Below are positions 15,658 to 22,558 of a stretch of 37,814 nucleotides of DNA, one piece after another (the stretch's first letter is position 1; every line of letters begins with the position of its first letter). Under the pieces are notes generated by a model that was given only the letters and a program-made list of their open reading frames with translations, was not told where the DNA came from and did no database searches. The translations under genes and the position numbers were made by a program. Source of the DNA: Solirubrobacterales bacterium. Lineage in GTDB: Bacteria > Actinomycetota > Thermoleophilia > Solirubrobacterales > Solirubrobacteraceae. The stretch covers positions 1 to 37,814 of the forward strand of contig JAOPZV010000173.1 of the NCBI GenBank assembly GCA_025963935.1, given 5' to 3'.

Positions 15658-16680
15658 CTATACGGGAAGTCCGCCGCTGCGGCCCACGTCAGGCGGAGGC
15701 GACGGCGCCACCTCCGAGTCTGACGGCATCGCGTCGGTGGCGCCCGCGGCGGCTGCCCAAGAGCCGGGCCGAGTGGGGTCCTCGAGTGTCGCGGGCAGCT
15801 CCAGGATCGAGCGTTCGTGGGCGACGGCGAGCGCGTCGTGCAGCTCCTCTGCCGAAGCGAACCTCCGTGGGTCATGTGCCTGCCCGATGTCGGTCCAGGC
15901 GCGCTGCCCGTCGCGCCTCGCACGGATCGGCAGAACCAGGGCGTCGCTGTCCGCGGCCACCCGCGCCGTGCTGCTGGCGAGCATCACCGTCTTGCCGAGA
16001 AAGCGAGTCGGGCGGCTTCCGGGCATGTCGAAGTAGTTCAACACCATCTCCCCCTGCCCGAGGAGCGCCCGCATCACGCGGGACGCGCCGGGCCTGTAGA
16101 TCATCCGCTCGTTGCGCGGCTGCAGCCCTTGCCACCAGCGCGCCAGGCGGCGCCCCCACTCATCGTGGCCCGGCTCCTCCAGGAACCACGGCGCGGACAC
16201 GATGTACACCGGCGTAGGGCCGTAGCTGATCGCTGATATGTACAGGAAGATCGGGCCCATGTGGCAGGCGCTGAGCAGCACGCCCCGCCGCTGCGCCACA
16301 GCCTCCTCGAGGCGCTCTCGCGACCCCACATCCATGCTCGCCCGCTTCCACGGCTGCCAGAAGAGCACCCGGCAGGCCGCGTCCTCGATCAGGTACTGGC
16401 GGGCGAGCTCCTCGAGCTCGGGCTCTCGCGGGGTGCCGGCGACGGCCGCCGCCATCGCTCCCAGCGCGCGCCGGCGCTCGCTCGGGCTGCTCTCCCAGCT
16501 GGCGGCCGCCTGGGTTGTCGCTCGCCACAGCGCAAGCGGTGTGGGAAGCAGACGTCGCAGAGCCGGCGAGGTCTTGATTCGCAGGCGGAGGCCCACGGAG
16601 GGCATGCGGCGATTTCCGAGCGGTTGCCTGGCAGCCGCGAGCGCCGCCTGGAGCTCCGGATCATCGCTGTGCGCGTGCAT
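15658..16680 (-). CDS. LpxL/HtrB-like acyltransferase with an altered catalytic motif
   Basis: From the ATG at 16680 the protein has 340 residues; MPSVGLRLRIK at residue 26 is an alternative start, and the frame stays open far upstream without gene-like sequence. The LPLAT fold of LpxL/HtrB and PatA-type acyltransferases is suggested by EEAVAQRRGVLLSACHMGPIFLYISAI (124-151) and by NYFDMPGSRPTRFLGKTVMLASSTARVAADSDALVLPI (215-251), the strongest match. The family's H-x4-D/E catalytic motif reads H140-MGPI-F145 here, so the acidic partner is missing. Either the protein is inactive, uses another acid, or belongs to a divergent branch. It precedes a GT4 gene by 9 nt. Acylation of a glycolipid or polysaccharide precursor is inferred, not shown. 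Confidence 0.7.
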   Translation of the reverse strand: MHAHSDDPELQAALAAARQPLGNRRMPSVGLRLRIKTSPALRRLLPTPLALWRATTQAAASWESSPSERRRALGAMAAAVAGTPREPELEELARQYLIEDAACRVLFWQPWKRASMDVGSRERLEEAVAQRRGVLLSACHMGPIFLYISAISYGPTPVYIVSAPWFLEEPGHDEWGRRLARWWQGLQPRNERMIYRPGASRVMRALLGQGEMVLNYFDMPGSRPTRFLGKTVMLASSTARVAADSDALVLPIRARRDGQRAWTDIGQAHDPRRFASAEELHDALAVAHERSILELPATLEDPTRPGSWAAAAGATDAMPSDSEVAPSPPPDVGRSGGLPV

Positions 16681-16793
16681 TCTGCTTGTCGATGGCCGCC
16701 ACTTAGCGGTCGCGGACCCGTCTCGCAGGCTACCCGTCGGGCCTTTGTGGCGCCTCGCGCGCTCGCCTGGCTGAGGGCCGTTGCGGGGATGTA

Positions 16794-16799
16794 TACCGT
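16794..16799 (+). promoter_or_regulatory. -10-like hexamer 7 nt before the ATG at 16807
   Basis: TACCGT is followed by 7 nt and the ATG at 16807. It argues for that start over the in-frame ATG at 16789, which would lie upstream of the transcript start. Confidence 0.4.
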
Positions 16800-16806
16800 C
16801 TGTGCG

Positions 16807-18039
16807 ATGCGGATCCTCGTGGTCTCGACGTTTTATCCCCCCGTGGCGCTGGGCGGCTACGAGGTGGAGTGCGCCGGCGTGGTGGAGCGACTGCGCGAGC
16901 GCCACGACGTGCGCGTGCTGACGAGCGCGCATGATCGCGCGAGCGTCTCGCATGCCGAGGAGGGGGTCGCACGTGAGCTCGCCCTCCTCAGCCCGAACCA
17001 CCGCGGGGCGCTGCACGCGCCGCGTGCCTCTGTGCGCGCGGCGGGCGTGGCCCGCCACGCGCTCGAGTGGCGCCCCGACCTCATCTACTCGTGGAACGGG
17101 TCCTCGATCCCGCAGAGTGCACTGCGCGTGCTTGCCGACAGCGGCGTGCCGCTCGCCTTCCGCGTGTGCGAGCACTGGTTCGGCGGGATCTTCAGCACCG
17201 ATCAGTTCCTGCGGGAGCTCCTGCCGGGCGAGCGCGGGCCTGCGAGGGGCGCATGGGCTGCGGGCTGTCGCCTGGTGAACGCTCTGCCCTCGCTGCGGCT
17301 CGACCCGAGGGCACCCTTCCGCGCGGCGATCTCCTGGAACTCCGAGGCCCTCGAGCGCATGGTGGCGGTGCCGGCGTTCATAGATCCGGTGCTCGAGCGC
17401 GTCGGCCACTCCGTCCCCCGTTACGGCGATCTCTACGCCGACGTCGTGAGGGCGCCCGCCGCTGCGCCCGAGATCGTCTTCCTCGGTCGCGTCACCCCCT
17501 ACAAGGGCCTGTCCGTAGCGATCGAGGCGCTCGCGCTGCTGCGCTCTGATCGCGGGATCGACGCGAGCCTCGTGGTGGTCGGTCCCGAGGACGCGCGCCA
17601 TGGCCGGGAGATGCGAGCGCTGGCGGAGCGGCTCGGCGTGGCCGGCGCGATCCGCTGGCTGGGCCAGCAGACACCCGAACAGGCGTCTGGGGCGCTCGCC
17701 CGGGCTCACGCGCTGATCGTCCCCTCCACCTGGGATGAGCCCTTCCCGCTCGTGACGATCGAGGGAGCCCTCGCCCGCGTACCGCTCGTCGCCTCCGATG
17801 TCGGCGGGATCGGCGAGGGCATGCACGACGAGGAGCACGCCTTGCTGTTCCCCCGCGGTGACAGCGCCGCGGCGGCCCTGGCGCTGGCGCGGGTGCTGCT
17901 CGACGGGGAGGAGACGGCCGCACGCGTCGCGCGCGCTCACGAGCGCGCCCAGGCGTTTCGCATCGGCCCCTACCTCGAGGAGCAGGAGCGCTTCGTGGAA
18001 GACGCCCTGTCCGCGTGGCGCCAGATCACGGTCGCCTAG
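16807..18039 (+). CDS. GT4-family glycosyltransferase
   Basis: From the ATG at 16807 the protein has 410 residues: MRILVVSTFYPPVALGGYEVECAGVVERL is a classic GT4 start with the glycine-rich loop. An ATG at 16789 would add six residues, and much longer in-frame readings run antisense to the acyltransferase gene. The donor domain has EIVFLGRVTPYKGLSVAIEAL, LVVVGPEDARHGREM and ALIVPSTWDEPFPLVTIEGALARVPLVASDVGGI, with an intact E-x7-E motif. It should add a sugar from an NDP donor to a membrane-bound acceptor. It stands alone on the plus strand; 66 nt separate its end from the convergent GT4 gene, with a hairpin between. Confidence 0.87.
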   Translation: MRILVVSTFYPPVALGGYEVECAGVVERLRERHDVRVLTSAHDRASVSHAEEGVARELALLSPNHRGALHAPRASVRAAGVARHALEWRPDLIYSWNGSSIPQSALRVLADSGVPLAFRVCEHWFGGIFSTDQFLRELLPGERGPARGAWAAGCRLVNALPSLRLDPRAPFRAAISWNSEALERMVAVPAFIDPVLERVGHSVPRYGDLYADVVRAPAAAPEIVFLGRVTPYKGLSVAIEALALLRSDRGIDASLVVVGPEDARHGREMRALAERLGVAGAIRWLGQQTPEQASGALARAHALIVPSTWDEPFPLVTIEGALARVPLVASDVGGIGEGMHDEEHALLFPRGDSAAAALALARVLLDGEETAARVARAHERAQAFRIGPYLEEQERFVEDALSAWRQITVA

Positions 18040-18074
18040 AGGCGGGCGCACCGCGGGACTCGCGCCCACTCGAC

Positions 18075-18102
18075 GGCGCTCCGGCGCGCCGGCCCGGGCG
18101 CC
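18075..18102. terminator. Bidirectional GC-rich hairpin between convergent genes
   Basis: An inner palindrome CCGG-CGCG-CCGG is enclosed by GGCGC (18075-18079) and GCGCC (18098-18102). It is placed between the convergent GT4 genes ending at 18039 and 18106. There is no T-tract. Bases 18076-18092 are identical to those of a second terminator-like site at 22497-22513. Confidence 0.45.
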
Positions 18103-18105
18103 CGA

Positions 18106-19290
18106 TCAGAGGAACTTGGCCAGCCGACTCGTGTCGACGCCGGGAACGGCGAGCGCTCGCACGAGGCGCTCGGCGACCTTCGGCCAAGTCATCAGCGTCG
18201 AATGCCGGTGGGCGAGGGCACCGAGCCGCTGCGCGGTCTCGGGGTCGGCGAGCGTCTCCATCGCCGTGAGGATCTGCTCGCCGTCCTGCGGGTCGACGAG
18301 GATGCCGCCGGGCCCGATCATCGTCGCCGCGCCGCCGTTCGTCGTGCCGATCGACGCCAGGCCGGCCCCACCGGCCTCGGCGTAGACGATCCCGGCGGGT
18401 TCGTGCAGCGAGGGCATCACGAAGGCCGTCGCCCCGCGGTAGAGCGCCGCCATGCGCTCGCGATCGGCCGTCCGCACGAGCGACAGGCGCCCGTGCGCGT
18501 GAACCCCGGCCTGGTCGATGCGGGGATGGCCTCCGACGAGGTCCAGGCGCGCGGCAGGATGGCGCTCCCTGACGCGCGCGAACGCGCTCAGCACGGCGGG
18601 GCCGTTCTTGCGCTCCCAGTCCACGCCGACGAACAGGTAGCGGGGCGTGCTCCAGTCGCGCGGCGCCGGCTCGGGAGACCCGTGGTTCTGCCCCAGCCCC
18701 ACCGTGAAGACCCGCTCGGCGGGGATCCCGTAGCTGCCGACGATGCTCTCGGCGACCCAGTGGGTTGCGCAGCAGCAGGCCACCGCGGATTCATAGATGC
18801 CGCGCTGGCGATCGGCGTAGCGGCGAAGGTCCTCGGCCGACAGGCCGTGCAGATGCGGCCACGGATAGCCGGCCTGCGCCTGCAGCACGGTGGAGTCCTC
18901 GAGCGTCACGACCCGGTAGCCGCCGGGCAGGCGCATCTCGCTGCCACGCTGGACGACGCCGTCGAGGCTCGCGGGGGGAGGCAGGCGCCGGCCGAGCAGC
19001 CACCGCCGTGCTGCGATCGTCGGGCGCCCGAGCTGTGCCGCGGCGTGGAGGCCGGCCGCGGCACGGCGAGGGTGCGCGATGTCCCGCGGCTTCAGCCGAC
19101 CCGCCACGCTCAACAGATGGGTGGTCCGGGCTACCCTTGGCGGCAGCTCTCCGCTTATCGGGATGGCCTGCGCGAGGAGATCCTCCATCGCGGCGAGCAG
19201 CGATCCGGACGCGCCGGAGCCAGCCCGCATGTCACGGGGATCGAGCGAATCGGCGAGAGCAAGGCGTAGCGAGTCGGGCGACCTTGTCAT
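18106..19290 (-). CDS. GT4-like glycosyltransferase
   Basis: 394 residues. The C-terminal donor domain is clear: RYLFVGVDWERKNGPAVLSAF, RLDLVGGHPRIDQ, and TAFVMPSLHEPAGIVYAEAGGAGLASIGTTNGGA, with an intact E-x7-E motif (EPAGIVYAE). The N-terminal half is less typical: the first ~90 residues are rich in Arg, Ala and Leu, and no initial Rossmann glycine loop is obvious. The N-domain is therefore divergent or has an added segment. YRVVTLEDSTVLQAQAGYPWPHL and TATHWVAES-like AVACCCATHWVAESIVGSYGIP belong to the acceptor half. The ATG at 19290 lies 10 nt after a -10-like TACCCT. It is divergent from the Wzz-kinase gene and may share control with it. Confidence 0.78.
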   Translation of the reverse strand: MTRSPDSLRLALADSLDPRDMRAGSGASGSLLAAMEDLLAQAIPISGELPPRVARTTHLLSVAGRLKPRDIAHPRRAAAGLHAAAQLGRPTIAARRWLLGRRLPPPASLDGVVQRGSEMRLPGGYRVVTLEDSTVLQAQAGYPWPHLHGLSAEDLRRYADRQRGIYESAVACCCATHWVAESIVGSYGIPAERVFTVGLGQNHGSPEPAPRDWSTPRYLFVGVDWERKNGPAVLSAFARVRERHPAARLDLVGGHPRIDQAGVHAHGRLSLVRTADRERMAALYRGATAFVMPSLHEPAGIVYAEAGGAGLASIGTTNGGAATMIGPGGILVDPQDGEQILTAMETLADPETAQRLGALAHRHSTLMTWPKVAERLVRALAVPGVDTSRLAKFL

Positions 19291-19300
19291 GAGCAGGCCC

Positions 19301-19306
19301 AGGGTA
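19301..19306 (-). promoter_or_regulatory. -10-like hexamer before the GT4 gene at 19290
   Basis: TACCCT on the minus strand is 10 nt before the ATG at 19290, which would leave a leader of only about 4 nt. The same hexamer precedes the propeller gene that starts at 33972. Confidence 0.35.
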
Positions 19307-19320
19307 CAGAGCCGGGATAA

Positions 19321-19345
19321 GGGCCCTCCGGTGTACCGGATGCCC
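19321..19345. repeat. Inverted repeat in the divergent Wzz-kinase/GT4 intergenic region
   Basis: A palindrome TCCGGT-GT-ACCGGA (19327-19340) is flanked by GGGC (19321-19324) and GCCC (19342-19345), making a longer imperfect dyad. It lies between the two divergent starts at 19290 and 19442, which fits an operator. It could also form a hairpin. Confidence 0.4.
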
Positions 19346-19382
19346 GGCCTGCGGGTAAAGAACCGCGGTCGTGCTGCCGATA

Positions 19383-19433
19383 GGCCCGTATCATTGCTTC
19401 ATTGACTCGTTGCTGCACGTCAACGTACGGGCC
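19383..19433. promoter_or_regulatory. Nested inverted repeats in front of the Wzz-kinase gene
   Basis: GGCCCGTA (19383-19390) pairs with TACGGGCC (19426-19433). Nested inside, CGTTG (19408-19412) pairs with CAACG (19421-19425), which directly adjoins the right arm. The left arm overlaps a -10-like TATCAT at 19389-19394. The structure ends 8 nt before the GTG at 19442, so it could control transcription (operator) or, if transcribed whole, access to the start codon. Confidence 0.4.
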
Positions 19434-19441
19434 ATACCACT

Positions 19442-20995
19442 GTGCCTGATTTAGAGCCATCGCTGGACACGCCGTCGGCTCCAACGGTCTCCCCGTTCGA
19501 GCTGCTGTCCGTGCTGTGGCGTCGCAGGCTGGTCGTCATCGCGACGATCGTCATCAGCGTTGCGATCGCGCTCGCTCTGTCTCTGCGCTCGCCGAAGCAG
19601 TACAGCGCCTCGGCTCAGCTCCTCTTCCGCGACCCGGGCTTCGCCCAGGCGCTGTTCGGGAACAACCTGTTCTCGACCGGCAACCAGGAACCGCAGCGCA
19701 CGACACAGACGAACATCGACGTGGTCACATCGCTCAACGTGGCGGCGGAAGCGGCCGGCCTGTTGAAGACGAAAGAACCCGTCAGCTCCCTGCGCGGATC
19801 GATCACGGTCAACCCGAACGCCAACGCCGACATCGCGACGATCACGGCGACGCGCTCGAACCCGCGCGAAGCGGCCGCCGTTGCCAACGCGTTCGCCGAC
19901 GGCTACATCATCTATCGCCGTCAGACCGATCGCTCGACGGTCGCGCAGGCCGAAGAACTCGTAGGCCAGTCGCTCAAGACAGCCGCTCCGGCCGAGCAGA
20001 CCAAGCTCGCGGAAAGCCTTCGCCAGCTCGGCGTGCTGCGCTCGCTGCAGACGGGCGACGCCGAGGTCATCGCCCGTGCGCAGCCGAACCCGGCGGCCGT
20101 CTCGCCGAAACCCAAACGCGACGGCATACTCGGCCTGGTCGTCGGGCTGCTGCTCGGCTGCGGGCTGGCCCTGCTCGTGGACTTCCTCGATCGCCGGCTC
20201 AAGACGATGGAGGACTTCGAACGCGTATGCCCCGACTACCCGGTCATAGCCAGCGTCCCGCACACGCCCGACCCGGTCGGAAGCGCGCACCTCGCCGGTC
20301 CCACGGGCGAGTCCTATCGGATGCTGCGCGAGGGGCTGCGCTTCCTGGACCCGACGGGCAGGGCGCGCTGCTTCGTGGTCACGAGTGCCGACGAGAGCGA
20401 GGGCAAGAGCACCGTTGCCGTGAACCTCGCCTCAGCGCTCGCGGCGGTGGGCCGCAGGGTGATCCTCGTCGAGGGTGACATGCGCCGCCCAACGGCCGCC
20501 GCGCTGCTCGGAGTCCCCCGGGACGTGCCCGGGCTCTCGGACATGCTCGTCTCGAGCGCCGATCTCGATGAGTTCCTCGTGCCGATCGACAGCGAGCCGG
20601 GTCTCTCGGTGATACCGGCCGGCACCGTCCCACCGAACTCCGCCGACCTGCTCAGCGCCGGAAGGATGGCTGAGCTCCTCGCGCAGGTACGCGACGCGGC
20701 CGACTTCGTGATCGTCGATTCCCCGCCGCTGCTGCCCGTCGCGGACACGCGCGTGCTGCTGCGGCTACCCGAGGTCGACGGGGTGATCCTGATCGGCCGG
20801 GCCGGTGTGAGCAGACGCGACCGAGTCCGCGCGACGAGCCGGCTGCTCGCGCAGAGCGGGTTGCGAGTGTTCGGCATGGTGATCACCGACGTCAAGCTGA
20901 CTGCCGGCAGCGGCTACTACCACTACGACTACGACGAGCCGGACCGCCGCAACGGGCGCGCCAAGTCGCGGCAGGCGCGCCCCAGCCGCGTCTAG
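19442..20995 (+). CDS. Wzz/CpsD fusion: polysaccharide chain-length regulator with BY-kinase domain
   Basis: 517 residues combining a Wzz-type membrane part with a cytosolic bacterial tyrosine kinase. Transmembrane segments are at about 29-48 and 226-247, with the external Wzz domain between them and the proline-rich entry ARAQPNPAAVSPKPKRDG. The kinase has Walker A SADESEGKST (315-324), Walker A' ILVEGDMRRP (341-350, with E for the usual first D) and Walker B VIVDSPP (423-429). The C-terminus carries the tyrosine cluster GYYHYDYDEP (Y492, 493, 495, 497), the usual autophosphorylation site. Such proteins set polymer length and drive export. The GTG start at 19442 has no good Shine-Dalgarno. 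No matching phosphatase is in the window. Its TAG overlaps the stop of the convergent Wzy-like gene. Confidence 0.9.
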   Translation: MPDLEPSLDTPSAPTVSPFELLSVLWRRRLVVIATIVISVAIALALSLRSPKQYSASAQLLFRDPGFAQALFGNNLFSTGNQEPQRTTQTNIDVVTSLNVAAEAAGLLKTKEPVSSLRGSITVNPNANADIATITATRSNPREAAAVANAFADGYIIYRRQTDRSTVAQAEELVGQSLKTAAPAEQTKLAESLRQLGVLRSLQTGDAEVIARAQPNPAAVSPKPKRDGILGLVVGLLLGCGLALLVDFLDRRLKTMEDFERVCPDYPVIASVPHTPDPVGSAHLAGPTGESYRMLREGLRFLDPTGRARCFVVTSADESEGKSTVAVNLASALAAVGRRVILVEGDMRRPTAAALLGVPRDVPGLSDMLVSSADLDEFLVPIDSEPGLSVIPAGTVPPNSADLLSAGRMAELLAQVRDAADFVIVDSPPLLPVADTRVLLRLPEVDGVILIGRAGVSRRDRVRATSRLLAQSGLRVFGMVITDVKLTAGSGYYHYDYDEPDRRNGRAKSRQARPSRV

Positions 20996-22401
20996 GTCGC
21001 CCACCTGATCGGGGAGCGGCCACGGCCCCTCCGAGCAGGTCTCCGCCTAGAGCTGACGCCCGGCTCGGCGATCCTCGCCAGCCGCACGGACAGGACCCCT
21101 CCCATGGCGCCGAGCAGCAGGTCGATCTGAGCCCAGTAGAAGCTGTCGTAGAAGACCGTCACGACCGCCATGCCGATGATGCCGAGCGCGAGCGCCAGCT
21201 CCTGCCTCGGGGTCACGCCCAGCCGCAGACACCTGCCGAGCACGCGCAGCGCGACGCCGATCGGAATCAGGGCGCCGAAGAGCCCGATGAGGCCCATGTC
21301 CACGGTGATCGAGAGATAGCCGTTGTCGATCGCGCCGATGCTCGTTTTGTTGGCCGCTTCCTGTGAGGAGAAGCCAGGCGCGCCGGCGCCGAAGACCGGC
21401 TGGTGGCCGATCGTTTCAACGGCATAGCCGTAGCTCCACTGGCGGTGGGTCACGGACTGCGTCGCACCGATGTTGGAGCTGAGCTTCTTTTCGACGATCC
21501 GATGCAGCGACCCGGTGCCGACGATCAGCCCCGCCAGGACCACGATTATCGCCGAGACGGCCGCCAGCCCGCGGTAGTTGCCGGCCCGCGCCTGCAGAAT
21601 CACGGCGATGATCAACATCACGGTCGCCGCGACCCACGAGCTGCGCGATTCGCTGAAGATGAGCAGCGCCGCGGAGCCGGTCGCCAGAGCGCCCGCGAGC
21701 AGCCGTGAGCGCTGGTAGGCGAACAGCAGCGCGGCCGGCAGGAGCCCGACGACCAGGGCGCCATAGGTGATGGGGTAGCCGGCGAAGTACCCGACCCGGT
21801 TCGAGGGTGCCTTGAGGTACGCGTACGCGCCCAGCACACCGAGGATGAGGAGGCCTCCGAACGCCGCCGCAAGCCAGCCGCGGCCCTGCCCGAAGCGCCG
21901 TGCACACAGGAACGTCACGCCGATGAAAACGAAGCCCACGATCCCCGAGCTGATCAGCGCAGAGAACTTCCCGAGCGTGTCGTAGATCAGAACGGCAAGC
22001 GCCGCGAACAGGACTCCCATCAACAGGGCGCCGCGACTCGGCCGAGTTCTGCTGCCGCGGGTCGCGAGCGACCACAGCCACGGGGCAAGGGGGGCGGCGG
22101 CGACGGCCGAGCAGAGGACCTTCTGACGCACCACCGGTGCTTCGGCGTTCTGGGCGACGAAGGGGTACCAGGGGATGACCGCCACGATCACGACCGCCCA
22201 GGGAAATGCCCGCTCGCCGAGCATCGCCAGTGCGATGACGCCGCCAAGCACGACGCACAGCAGCACCGCGGTGCTCGGCTTGCGGTCCGCGAGCGCGCCA
22301 CCGATCAGGCCCAGCAGGATCGCTCCCGTCAGGGCCGCCTGCCAGGTCCCGAGAAGATCGGGCACCCGGCCGCGTAGGTCTTGCCAGCCTTCAGAGGACA
22401 T
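20992..22401 (-). CDS. O-antigen polymerase/ligase-type membrane protein (Wzy_C family)
   Basis: 469 residues with about 11-12 hydrophobic helices. The Wzy_C core is visible as ALLIFSESRSSWVAATVMLIIAVIL followed by an external loop with HRIVEKKLSSNIGATQSVTHRQWSYGYAVETIGHQPVFGAGAPGF, containing the conserved Arg and the H-P-x-x-G-x-G stretch. Late DNGYLSITVDMGLIGLFGALI is typical. Such proteins either polymerise lipid-linked repeat units (Wzy) or ligate glycan to an acceptor. With a Wzz-kinase next door, polymerase is the more likely role. The ATG at 22401 lies 15 nt after a -10-like TACTTT (22422-22417 on the minus strand). Its stop shares a palindromic CTAG with the Wzz-kinase gene. Confidence 0.82.
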   Translation of the reverse strand: MSSEGWQDLRGRVPDLLGTWQAALTGAILLGLIGGALADRKPSTAVLLCVVLGGVIALAMLGERAFPWAVVIVAVIPWYPFVAQNAEAPVVRQKVLCSAVAAAPLAPWLWSLATRGSRTRPSRGALLMGVLFAALAVLIYDTLGKFSALISSGIVGFVFIGVTFLCARRFGQGRGWLAAAFGGLLILGVLGAYAYLKAPSNRVGYFAGYPITYGALVVGLLPAALLFAYQRSRLLAGALATGSAALLIFSESRSSWVAATVMLIIAVILQARAGNYRGLAAVSAIIVVLAGLIVGTGSLHRIVEKKLSSNIGATQSVTHRQWSYGYAVETIGHQPVFGAGAPGFSSQEAANKTSIGAIDNGYLSITVDMGLIGLFGALIPIGVALRVLGRCLRLGVTPRQELALALGIIGMAVVTVFYDSFYWAQIDLLLGAMGGVLSVRLARIAEPGVSSRRRPARRGRGRSPIRWAT

Positions 22402-22497
22402 AACCGATCAGCACCCAAAGTACAGGAGCGCTCCGACCGTCACGCCCGTTGACGCAAATCTTCCGGGTCGGGACTCTCCGGCGCCGATGCGGCGTCG

Positions 22498-22546
22498 CGC
22501 TCCGGCGCGCCGGGCGGCTGTGCTGCCACCGCGGCGCGCCGGAGCG
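22498..22546 (-). terminator. Strong 15-bp stem hairpin after the glycosidase gene
   Basis: CGCTCCGGCGCGCCG (22498-22512) and its perfect complement CGGCGCGCCGGAGCG (22532-22546) enclose a 19-nt loop. It begins 12 nt after the glycosidase stop at 22559, the place for a terminator. There is no U-tract. A smaller GC hairpin (22482-22498) directly follows. The rest of the 157-nt gap up to 22401 holds the upstream region of the Wzy-like gene. Confidence 0.65.
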
Positions 22547-22558
22547 GATCGCCTCCTG

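Noticed and set aside
12784-15723. A 979-residue open frame on the plus strand
   Set aside because: It runs across the flippase in another frame and antisense to the GT4 gene. Its Arg/Ala/Pro-rich translation shows no domain and reflects high GC content.
16681-18069. N-terminal extension of the LpxL-like acyltransferase to 803 residues
   Set aside because: The extension is antisense to a clear GT4 gene and shows no domain; the recognisable protein begins at 16680.
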